Shown piece by piece: positions 16,493-22,995 of a DNA stretch of 22,995 nt. This stretch comes from Candidatus Pelagibacter sp. TMED275 (GTDB lineage: Bacteria; Pseudomonadota; Alphaproteobacteria; Pelagibacterales; Pelagibacteraceae), in assembly GCA_002169255.1 (NCBI GenBank), contig NHLU01000014.1:1-22995 (forward strand), written 5' to 3'. The translations under genes and the position numbers were made by a program. The first letter of the stretch is position 1. Every line of letters starts with the position of its first letter. Below the pieces are notes generated by a model that had not been told where the DNA came from, searched no databases, and worked only from the letters and a program-made list of their open reading frames with translations.

Positions 16493-17678
16493 GAATTATA
16501 ATATTTTTTTTGATTTGGGTTCTACCAAAATAAGAGCTGCAGCTTTTAGTAAAAATTCAAATGACGAGCAAATTTCATTTGAAAAAAAATGCACGTCTTC
16601 ATTTAAAAAAGATAATCTTGATATTAAAAATCTAAATAAAAGTTTGGAAATATTAATTTTAGACTTAGAAAAAAAAACAAATGAATATATTGAAAGAGCA
16701 AATATTTTGATAGATTCTGTTGACTCAATTAATTTAACATTATCAATTTCAAAAAAGGGAGATAGTAAAAAACTTTCAATGAGTGATATTGAATTACTAG
16801 CGCATAATGCAAAACAAGAAATTATAAAATATAATAAGGATATCGAAATTTTACACATCTTGATTACTAATTTTAAAATAGATGGAAAAGATTACTCTAG
16901 TATCCAAATTGATAAAGAGTATCAATTATTATCAGTTGATATTTTATTTATTTGCTTTCCAAAAAATATTTTAGATGAAATAAGTCACTTATTTAAAAAA
17001 AATCATATTTTTATAGAAAATTTTATTGGATCAAGTTATGCAAAAACTTTTAGTTATAAAGATAAGTTTACAACATTTCAAAATTTGGTCTTTATTGAAT
17101 TAGGTTATGAGAAAACATCAATCGTTTCCTATAAAAATGAATATCTTGAATCACTTAATATAATTCCAATTGGTGGAAACCATATAACTAAAGATATATC
17201 AAAAATTTTAAAGATTTCTGACGAAGAGTCAGAAAAAATTAAAAAAGAATTTAATAATCAAGAATTATTTTCAGAAAATTTAAATATACAAAAAAAATTA
17301 TTAAATAATCTCAAGCAAAATAATCTTGATCATGAAGAATTTTCTTTAATGATAAAAGAAATTATTTTTGCAAGGATTGATGAGATTTTAAATTTAAGTT
17401 TAAAGTTAATAGATAGTATTAAAATGAATAAACTGAATGAAAAATATAAGATAATTTTAATTGGATCTGGGGCAAAAATATTTGAGAATAATTCTATAAG
17501 CATTACTCAAAAAGATAATTTACTTGATGAATTTGAGTTTTTTAGAGAGAATCCTGAAATAATCTGTAAGACAGGTGAAAATTTACTCTTTAAAAAAAAT
17601 TTACAGGAAGTTTTTATTGTTCCAAAACAAGAGGATGTCCCAGGTTTTTTTGTAAGATTTTTCAACCTTTTTAAGTAA
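16485..17678 (+). CDS. ftsA: Cell division protein FtsA (divergent)
   Basis: FtsA is the actin-like protein that tethers FtsZ filaments to the membrane and recruits later divisome proteins. The 397-residue product starts with a phosphate-1 motif FDLGSTKIRAAAF (9-21). It has the conserved PIGGNHITKDIS (228-239), an adenosine-type motif LIGSGAKI (325-332), and ends with the amphipathic membrane-targeting helix PGFFVRFFNLFK (386-397). The phosphate-2 motif is degenerate: residues 204-213 read IELGYEKTSI where FtsA proteins usually have something like DIGGGTTDI. Overall similarity looks low, but order and the terminal helix support FtsA. It overlaps ftsQ by 8 bases. ftsZ, its normal downstream neighbour, is absent here. 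Confidence 0.88.
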   Translation: MSKNYNIFFDLGSTKIRAAAFSKNSNDEQISFEKKCTSSFKKDNLDIKNLNKSLEILILDLEKKTNEYIERANILIDSVDSINLTLSISKKGDSKKLSMSDIELLAHNAKQEIIKYNKDIEILHILITNFKIDGKDYSSIQIDKEYQLLSVDILFICFPKNILDEISHLFKKNHIFIENFIGSSYAKTFSYKDKFTTFQNLVFIELGYEKTSIVSYKNEYLESLNIIPIGGNHITKDISKILKISDEESEKIKKEFNNQELFSENLNIQKKLLNNLKQNNLDHEEFSLMIKEIIFARIDEILNLSLKLIDSIKMNKLNEKYKIILIGSGAKIFENNSISITQKDNLLDEFEFFRENPEIICKTGENLLFKKNLQEVFIVPKQEDVPGFFVRFFNLFK

Positions 17679-17710
17679 TTTTTTTGTATTTTCTTGTAAC
17701 ATTAGTTGTC

Positions 17711-17739
17711 TTTAGTAGCAAAAAGTAACTAACTATAAA
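17711..17739 (+). promoter_or_regulatory. Weak candidate promoter for lpxC
   Basis: The 67-base gap between ftsA and lpxC holds TATAAA (17734-17739, 5 of 6 to the -10 consensus), with a poor -35 match TTTAGT (17711-17716) at 17 bases. If used, transcription would begin almost at the lpxC ATG (17746), giving a leaderless message. AT-rich sequence makes chance matches likely, so this is tentative. Confidence 0.25.
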
Positions 17740-17745
17740 GTCATA

Positions 17746-18666
17746 ATGTCAGTTTTAAATCAAAAAACTATAAAAGATGTGATAAACTTTAAAGGAGTTG
17801 GTCTTCATACTGGGAAATCAGTTAACTTAAAATTATTACCAGCTAAACCAAATTCAGGAATTGTTTTTAAGAGAACTGATTTGAAAAAAAATAATATTAT
17901 TCTCCCAGGAATTTATAATGTCTCAAACGCTACATTATGTACTACGATTTCAAACGAATATGGAAATTCAGTTATGACAATTGAGCATCTGATGGCAGCA
18001 ATTTTAGGAAAAGGAATAGACAATTTATTAATAGAAATAGACTCAATAGAAGTTCCAATTTTAGATGGATCAGCAAGAGAATTTGTTAAAGAAATTGATG
18101 TTAAAGGTTTGGAATTGAGTGATACTCCTATAAAAATTATTAAAATTGAAAAAAAAGTCACTATAGAAGATGGTAAAAAATTTATTTCAATTGAACCTAA
18201 TAATTTAAGTTTAGACATAGATTTTGAAATAAAATTTAACAATCCAATTATATCAACACAAAGAAGAAAAGTTAAAGTCTATGAGGATAATTTAGATGAT
18301 ATTTATGACTCAAGAACTTTTTGTTTGCACGAAGACATTAAAAAATTAAAAGAAATGAATTTAGGGCTTGGAGGGACTTTAGACAACGCAATAGTAGTTA
18401 AAGATGATAAAATATTAAATAAAAATGGATTAAGAAATGATAAAGAATTTGTTAATCATAAAATTTTAGATTGTATGGGAGATTTATATCTATCGGGATA
18501 TAAAATGTTAGCAAAGGTTATATGTTCTCAAGGCGGTCATTATCTGACAAATCAATTAATGAGAAAAACTTTTGATGACAAAAAAAACTTCTCTATATTT
18601 GAAATCAAAGAAAAAAACGTCCCACACTCATTTATTTCAAGAAATCAGCTTAAATCTATTGCTTAA
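17746..18666 (+). CDS. lpxC: UDP-3-O-acyl-N-acetylglucosamine deacetylase LpxC
   Basis: LpxC is the zinc-dependent cytoplasmic enzyme of the committed step of lipid A synthesis, so this cell makes or at least starts lipid A. The 306-residue protein carries GVGLHTGKSV (17-26), EHLMAA with E80 and zinc ligand H81, the second zinc site in NHKILD (H238 and D242), and catalytic H265 in GGHYLTN. Length is normal for the family. It follows ftsA by 67 bases, one of the larger gaps on this strand, and has no clear Shine-Dalgarno. In other alphaproteobacteria lpxC usually follows ftsZ; here ftsA is its direct neighbour. Confidence 0.97.
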   Translation: MSVLNQKTIKDVINFKGVGLHTGKSVNLKLLPAKPNSGIVFKRTDLKKNNIILPGIYNVSNATLCTTISNEYGNSVMTIEHLMAAILGKGIDNLLIEIDSIEVPILDGSAREFVKEIDVKGLELSDTPIKIIKIEKKVTIEDGKKFISIEPNNLSLDIDFEIKFNNPIISTQRRKVKVYEDNLDDIYDSRTFCLHEDIKKLKEMNLGLGGTLDNAIVVKDDKILNKNGLRNDKEFVNHKILDCMGDLYLSGYKMLAKVICSQGGHYLTNQLMRKTFDDKKNFSIFEIKEKNVPHSFISRNQLKSIA

Positions 18667-18706
18667 GTATTAGAGTTTTTTATTTTTTCTGCTAAAAACT
18701 TATTTT

Positions 18707-19546
18707 ATGAAAATCATAAATATATTAGCCATTTTTATATTGTTGCTTTTTTCATCATGCGTAAAAAAAGATGAAAAAGTTGAAATAATAATTGACGATG
18801 TAATAGAATCTCAGATGCTGGAGTCTTATAAAAAAGGACTACAAGCTCTTAATGATGGAGACGCTCTATATGCTGCAAAACATTTTACAGATGCAGAGTT
18901 ATTATTTCCTCAATCAGAATGGGCGCCTAAATCTTTACTAATGGCAGCATATTCTTATTATAGCCAAGACTTTTTTGCAGACGCCATTGCCGAATTAGAA
19001 AGATTTATAAAAACTTATCCTCAAAGTAATAGATTAGACTATGCTTATTTTCTTTTAGCTACTTGCTATTATGAAAAAATTATTGATGAGAAAAAAGATT
19101 TAAAACCATTACTAAAATCAAAAGAGATTTTTATATTTATTACAAAAGAATATCCAGAAACAGATTTTGCTTTAGATGCGAAGTTTAAGTTAGACTTGAT
19201 TGATGAAACATTAGCTGGAAAAGAAATGTATATTGGAAGATATTACATTAAAAAGGAAAAATGGATTGCAGCAATTAATAGATTTAAATTTGTAATAGAA
19301 AACTATAGCACAACAATTTATATTGAGGAGGCGCTTCATAGACTCGTAGAACTTCATTATAAAATTGGCTTAGAAGATGAGGCAAAAAAATACGCTTCTC
19401 TTTTAGGTTATAACTATCAATCAAGTGATTGGTATCAAGTTTCTTATAAAATTTTTAATAAGGAATTTGATTATGATAAAAATAACAAAAAACAAAAAAA
19501 AGGTAATTTTATTTTAAGAAAATTCAAGAATTTATTTGAAAACTAA
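18707..19546 (+). CDS. bamD: Outer membrane assembly lipoprotein BamD
   Basis: BamD (ComL) is an essential lipoprotein of the BAM complex, which inserts beta-barrel proteins into the outer membrane. The 279-residue precursor begins with a lipoprotein signal peptide (charged start, hydrophobic 6-15) and a lipobox FSSC with lipidated cysteine C18. The mature part has tetratricopeptide-like helical repeats, for example ALYAAKHFTDAELLFPQS and FADAIAELERFIKTYPQS. Length is typical. A 40-base AT-rich gap without recognisable signals separates it from lpxC, and its stop overlaps ligA by one base (TAATG). Many alphaproteobacteria carry recN between bamD and ligA; none is present here. Confidence 0.93.
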   Translation: MKIINILAIFILLLFSSCVKKDEKVEIIIDDVIESQMLESYKKGLQALNDGDALYAAKHFTDAELLFPQSEWAPKSLLMAAYSYYSQDFFADAIAELERFIKTYPQSNRLDYAYFLLATCYYEKIIDEKKDLKPLLKSKEIFIFITKEYPETDFALDAKFKLDLIDETLAGKEMYIGRYYIKKEKWIAAINRFKFVIENYSTTIYIEEALHRLVELHYKIGLEDEAKKYASLLGYNYQSSDWYQVSYKIFNKEFDYDKNNKKQKKGNFILRKFKNLFEN

Positions 19547-21570
19547 TGAAAATTGAAAACTTAAAAAAAAAATATCTGGAAAAAGTTAAATTATTAAACA
19601 AATATAATAAATTTTATTATGAGGATAACTCCCCATTAATTAATGATAGTGATTATGATATTTTAAAGAGAGAAATACTTGATTTAGAGATAAAAAACTC
19701 GTTTTTAAAAAGCAAAGACTCTCCCTCAAAAATTGTTGGTTTTAAACCATCAAAAAATTTTGAAAAGGTTAATCATAAGGTACCAATGTTGTCTTTATCA
19801 AATGCATTTGATAAGAAAGATTTAGAAAACTTTCAAAAGAAAATAATTAATTTTTTAAATATAAAAGAAGATAATAAAGGTTTTGAATTTAGCACGGAAC
19901 CAAAGATAGATGGAATTTCAGCGTCCTTATTATATAAAAAAGGTAAATTTGTTAAAGGATTGTCAAGAGGTGATGGCAAGACAGGTGAGGATATAACAAA
20001 AAATTTATTTACAATTAGTGATATACCCAAAATAATTAAAGATAAAAATTTTCCAAAAGAAATAGATATAAGAGGTGAAGTATTTATAAAAAAAGATGAT
20101 TTTAAATTATTAAGTGAAAAATTTGCCAATCCCAGAAATGCAGCCTCTGGATCATTAAGACAAAAAAATCCAGAAGAAACTAAAAAAATTCCATTAAAAT
20201 TTATTGCTTATACTTATGGGTATAGTGAAAATATGAACATTAAAACTCAAACAGATTTTTTAAAAAATCTTGGAGTTTGGGGTTTTAAGACTAATAAATT
20301 TAATAAGAAAATTTCAGGAATTGATAATTTAATTAAAAATTATCGTTATCTTGAAGAAAAAAGAAATGAAATTGATTTTGATATTGATGGTGTTGTATAC
20401 AAAATAGATAATTTTGAATTACAAGCGAGGTTAGGTTTTGTCGCTAATGCTCCAAGATGGGCAATAGCTCATAAATTCTCTGCTAATAGCTCAATTTCAA
20501 AAATTAAAAATATCGAAATCCAAATTGGTAGAACGGGTGCTTTAACGCCTGTTGCAAAAATAAATCCTGTTAATATTGGCGGTGTGATGGTGTCAAATGC
20601 AACATTACATAATGAAGATGAGATTAATAGAAAAGATATTAGAGTAGGTGACGTTGTAACAGTCGAACGTGCAGGTGATGTAATTCCTCATGTAATTGCT
20701 GCAGATTTATCTAAAAGGGGCAAAAATTCAAAAAAATTCTTATTTCCAAAAAATTGTCCCTCATGTGGATCTCCGACAAAAAAAGATTTTAATTCTATAA
20801 CTAAAAAATTTGATGCTGTGAGAAGATGCACCAATAAAGACTTTAGATGTGAAAAAATTGTAATAGAAAAATTAAAACACTTTGTTTCTAAAGATGCTTT
20901 TTCTATAGAAGGTTTGGGAAAAAAAATAATCGAAAATTTCTGGAGTATTAAATTGATAAGATATCCGCAAGATATATTTAATTTGAATTATAAGAAAATA
21001 GAAAAGTTAGAGGGTTGGGGAAAATTATCAGTTAATAATCTTAAATATTCTATAGACCAAGCAAGAAATATATCTTTAAATAAATTTATTTTTTCATTAG
21101 GTATAAGACATATAGGACAAGAAAATGCAAAATTAATTTCTAAAACTTTAAAAAAAGCTGAAAATTTTTTTAATCTTTCATTAAATTTTAAAGAAGAGGC
21201 ATTATCAAATATAGATGGAATAGGACAAGTCCAAATAAATTCATTGAAAGAATTTTTTTTAGAAAAAGAAAATAAAAAAATTCTATTTGAATTAAGAAAA
21301 GTATTAAAAATATTAGACAATTTAGAAGAAAAGGCTGATGGCAGTCTAAAAAATAAAAATTTTATGTTCACAGGAAAACTTGAAGAAATGAGTAGAGCTG
21401 AAGCAAAATCATTAATTGAAAAAAATTCGGGAAAAATTTTAAGTAATGTAAATAAAAAATTAGACTTTTTAATTATAGGCAAAAAACCCACAACAAAAAA
21501 AATTTTAAAAGCTAAAGAGCTGAATGTAAAAGTAATCAGCCAAGCTGAGTTTATAAAATTATTAAATTAA
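19546..21570 (+). CDS. ligA: NAD-dependent DNA ligase LigA
   Basis: LigA seals nicks in duplex DNA using NAD+ and is essential for replication and repair. The 674-residue product has the full bacterial architecture: the N-terminal Ia NAD-binding domain with YYEDNSPLINDSDYD (24-38); the adenylation domain with nucleophile K120 in EPKIDG, plus DIDGVVYKID (279-288); the OB fold with IGRTGALTP (327-335); a four-cysteine zinc finger (C404, C407, C428, C435); helix-hairpin-helix repeats such as NIDGIGQVQINSL (555-567); and a C-terminal BRCT domain (about 598-674). The start forms TAATG with bamD. Its final 9 bases overlap the convergent minus-strand gene. Confidence 0.98.
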   Translation: MKIENLKKKYLEKVKLLNKYNKFYYEDNSPLINDSDYDILKREILDLEIKNSFLKSKDSPSKIVGFKPSKNFEKVNHKVPMLSLSNAFDKKDLENFQKKIINFLNIKEDNKGFEFSTEPKIDGISASLLYKKGKFVKGLSRGDGKTGEDITKNLFTISDIPKIIKDKNFPKEIDIRGEVFIKKDDFKLLSEKFANPRNAASGSLRQKNPEETKKIPLKFIAYTYGYSENMNIKTQTDFLKNLGVWGFKTNKFNKKISGIDNLIKNYRYLEEKRNEIDFDIDGVVYKIDNFELQARLGFVANAPRWAIAHKFSANSSISKIKNIEIQIGRTGALTPVAKINPVNIGGVMVSNATLHNEDEINRKDIRVGDVVTVERAGDVIPHVIAADLSKRGKNSKKFLFPKNCPSCGSPTKKDFNSITKKFDAVRRCTNKDFRCEKIVIEKLKHFVSKDAFSIEGLGKKIIENFWSIKLIRYPQDIFNLNYKKIEKLEGWGKLSVNNLKYSIDQARNISLNKFIFSLGIRHIGQENAKLISKTLKKAENFFNLSLNFKEEALSNIDGIGQVQINSLKEFFLEKENKKILFELRKVLKILDNLEEKADGSLKNKNFMFTGKLEEMSRAEAKSLIEKNSGKILSNVNKKLDFLIIGKKPTTKKILKAKELNVKVISQAEFIKLLN

Positions 21571-22995
21571 TTGAGCTAACCATTTTCTTTCAGATATGTT
21601 CAGGTATTTTGAAAGTTTAGAGTAAATACTTAAATGATACATAAATAGATAATCTTTTTCTTTTTTATTTAGTAGCTTATAATTTATCAATTCTTTTTCC
21701 AAAGGTACGTAAGTTAAATTTTCAAAAAATATTTTATTATTATTTTTTTTTACAAAAACAAGATTCTCAATTCTCATTCCATATTTTCCTTCTTTGTAGT
21801 ATCCAGGTTCATTACTTAAAATCATTCCTTCTCTAATTTTTACTTTATTATATTTAGAGATTGATTGTGGTCCCTCGTGAACATTGAGAAAGAAGCCAAC
21901 TCCATGACCAGTTCCATGGCTATAGTTAAGACCAGATTGTCTTAGACTTTTTCTTGCCAAAAAATCTATTTTTCTACCATTTGTATACTTTTTTAAATTT
22001 GCAGATACTACAGCAATATGACCCTTTAAAACTTTGGTATAGATATTTTTAATATTATTATTTTGTTTACTGAAACATAAAGTTCTTGTTACGTCAGTTG
22101 TGCCGTACTTATATTGACCACCTGAATCGCAAAGAAATAAATCTTTTTTATTTATTGTTCTATTTGATTTTTTTGTAGCACGATAATGAACTATTGCACC
22201 ATTAGGACCCGACCCAGCTATGGTATTAAAGCTTGGATACACATATTCTTTATTTAAGCTTCTAAATTTTTCAAGTTTTTTTTCAGCACTTATCTCCGTA
22301 ATTTTTTTTTTATTTACATTTTTTATCCAATAAATAAATTTTGTTAAAGCAATACCATCAAGAATATGAGAACTAATCATACCTTGAATCTCTTTTTTAT
22401 TCTTTATTGATTTTAATTCATATGTTGGATCAATTTTGTCTACTATGTTTAATTTTGATGTAATAATATCTTCATTAAAAATTGAGCAGCTTAAGTTATC
22501 AATTATAATATTTCCTTGATCTAGTTTGTTTAAAATTTCTTTTAACTTATCAGTATGAAAAACTTGATGAGGTTTTAATTTCTTACTATTAATAATATTT
22601 TTAGCTTTTCCATGATCAGTAAAAAAATAAATTTTTTTTTTACTTGTTAATAGCATTCTACAATTTGGAATTGGACTATTTGGATTATCATATCCACGAA
22701 TATTTAATATCCACGCAGTATTTTCTGGTGCAGTTACAAATAAGTATTTTGATTTTTTTTTTTTGAGTATTTTACATAATCTATTTATTTTTGATTGGTG
22801 TGTTTCTCCAGCTATTCTATTAGTTAAATTAAAAAAAGGTTTACTTTTTTCTTTTGTAAATTTATTAACAATTAAATCTTCATCTATGTTTTTTAAATTA
22901 ATATTGTTTCCAAAATAGGTATTTAAAATTTTTTTCGTAAAGAGTTTTGGGTTAATTCCTAAAGTTAATTTTTTTTTGTAAATATTTTTTGGAAA
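21562..22995 (-). CDS. Xaa-Pro aminopeptidase, three-domain M24B type (N-terminus beyond window)
   Basis: This metallopeptidase removes N-terminal residues that precede proline. Its 477 visible residues end at 21562 and stay open to the window edge. An internal ATG at 22656 could be mistaken for the start, but the frame continues upstream for 113 codons without a stop and encodes the expected APENTAWILNIRGYDNPNSP segment (about 22699-22758). Metal ligands of the pita-bread domain are visible: DSGGQYKYGTTDVTRTL (two Asp), HGTGHGVG (His), NEPGYY (Glu) and MRIENLV (Glu). Family members have about 560-600 residues, so roughly 100 N-terminal residues are missing. The C-terminal part after ENLTYVPLE resembles the conserved tail of the eukaryotic-like APP1 group. 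It converges on ligA with a 9-base overlap. Confidence 0.93.
   Translation of the reverse strand, partial: FPKNIYKKKLTLGINPKLFTKKILNTYFGNNINLKNIDEDLIVNKFTKEKSKPFFNLTNRIAGETHQSKINRLCKILKKKKSKYLFVTAPENTAWILNIRGYDNPNSPIPNCRMLLTSKKKIYFFTDHGKAKNIINSKKLKPHQVFHTDKLKEILNKLDQGNIIIDNLSCSIFNEDIITSKLNIVDKIDPTYELKSIKNKKEIQGMISSHILDGIALTKFIYWIKNVNKKKITEISAEKKLEKFRSLNKEYVYPSFNTIAGSGPNGAIVHYRATKKSNRTINKKDLFLCDSGGQYKYGTTDVTRTLCFSKQNNNIKNIYTKVLKGHIAVVSANLKKYTNGRKIDFLARKSLRQSGLNYSHGTGHGVGFFLNVHEGPQSISKYNKVKIREGMILSNEPGYYKEGKYGMRIENLVFVKKNNNKIFFENLTYVPLEKELINYKLLNKKEKDYLFMYHLSIYSKLSKYLNISERKWLAQLI

Noticed and set aside
16485..17678. A non-FtsA actin-like protein such as MreB, DnaK or PilM
   Set aside because: Position after ftsQ, the C-terminal amphipathic helix and the PIGGNHITKDIS segment favour FtsA despite the degenerate ATP motif.
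17640..17692. Intrinsic terminator at the end of ftsA
   Set aside because: There is a T-rich stretch and a weak 5-bp pairing (AGGTT with AACCT) with a long loop, but no GC-rich stem; it is ordinary for such AT-rich sequence.
22654..22656. ATG as the start of the minus-strand peptidase
   Set aside because: The same frame is open for 113 more codons to the edge and encodes conserved aminopeptidase P sequence, so this is an internal methionine.
1..22995. Mobile element, CRISPR array, tRNA, toxin-antitoxin or defence genes
   Set aside because: I looked for transposase-like frames, regular long repeats, tRNA-like arms and small toxin pairs and saw none; nearly all of the window is accounted for by recognised housekeeping genes.

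Overview
The window is a very AT-rich stretch of bacterial chromosome that carries almost the whole division and cell wall (dcw) cluster on the + strand. It is gene-dense, with many genes overlapping by 1 to 23 bases. The gene set (lpxC, bamD and ligA after the division genes; FtsZ ending in an alphaproteobacterial-type tail; MurE with the meso-DAP motif) points to an alphaproteobacterium. The low GC content and tight packing suggest a streamlined genome, such as a Pelagibacterales/SAR11-like or HIMB59-like marine lineage. That placement is inference, because no 16S or other marker is present.

Layout: bases 1 to about 64 are the 3' end of the RNase P RNA gene. Next is an AT-rich spacer with a near-consensus sigma-70 promoter (202-230) and three CCCA boxes on an exact 10-bp period (221-245), read here as a MraZ operator. 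The operon then runs mraZ, ftsZ, rsmH, ftsL, ftsI, a murE-murF fusion, mraY, murD, ftsW, murG, murC, murB, ddl, ftsQ, ftsA. After a 67-base gap come lpxC, bamD and ligA. Converging on ligA from the minus strand, and overlapping its end by 9 bases, is a three-domain Xaa-Pro aminopeptidase whose N-terminus lies beyond the window.

How it works together: MurC, MurD and MurE-MurF, with Ddl supplying D-Ala-D-Ala, build UDP-MurNAc-pentapeptide (MurB makes UDP-MurNAc). MraY and MurG turn it into lipid II, and FtsW and FtsI polymerise and cross-link septal peptidoglycan. FtsZ, FtsA, FtsQ and FtsL form the divisome. RsmH modifies 16S rRNA and MraZ probably represses the operon. LpxC and BamD serve the outer membrane, and LigA seals DNA nicks.

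Most notable points: (1) ftsZ is not after ftsA but second in the operon, directly behind mraZ and its putative operator, with the strongest Shine-Dalgarno seen here; the usual ftsA-lpxC slot is empty. (2) MurE and MurF are one 955-residue polypeptide. (3) FtsA has a degenerate phosphate-2 nucleotide-binding motif. (4) The MraZ boxes overlap the -10 element. I saw no mobile element, CRISPR array, tRNA, defence system or wholly unknown gene; the novelty is in arrangement and regulation of known genes.
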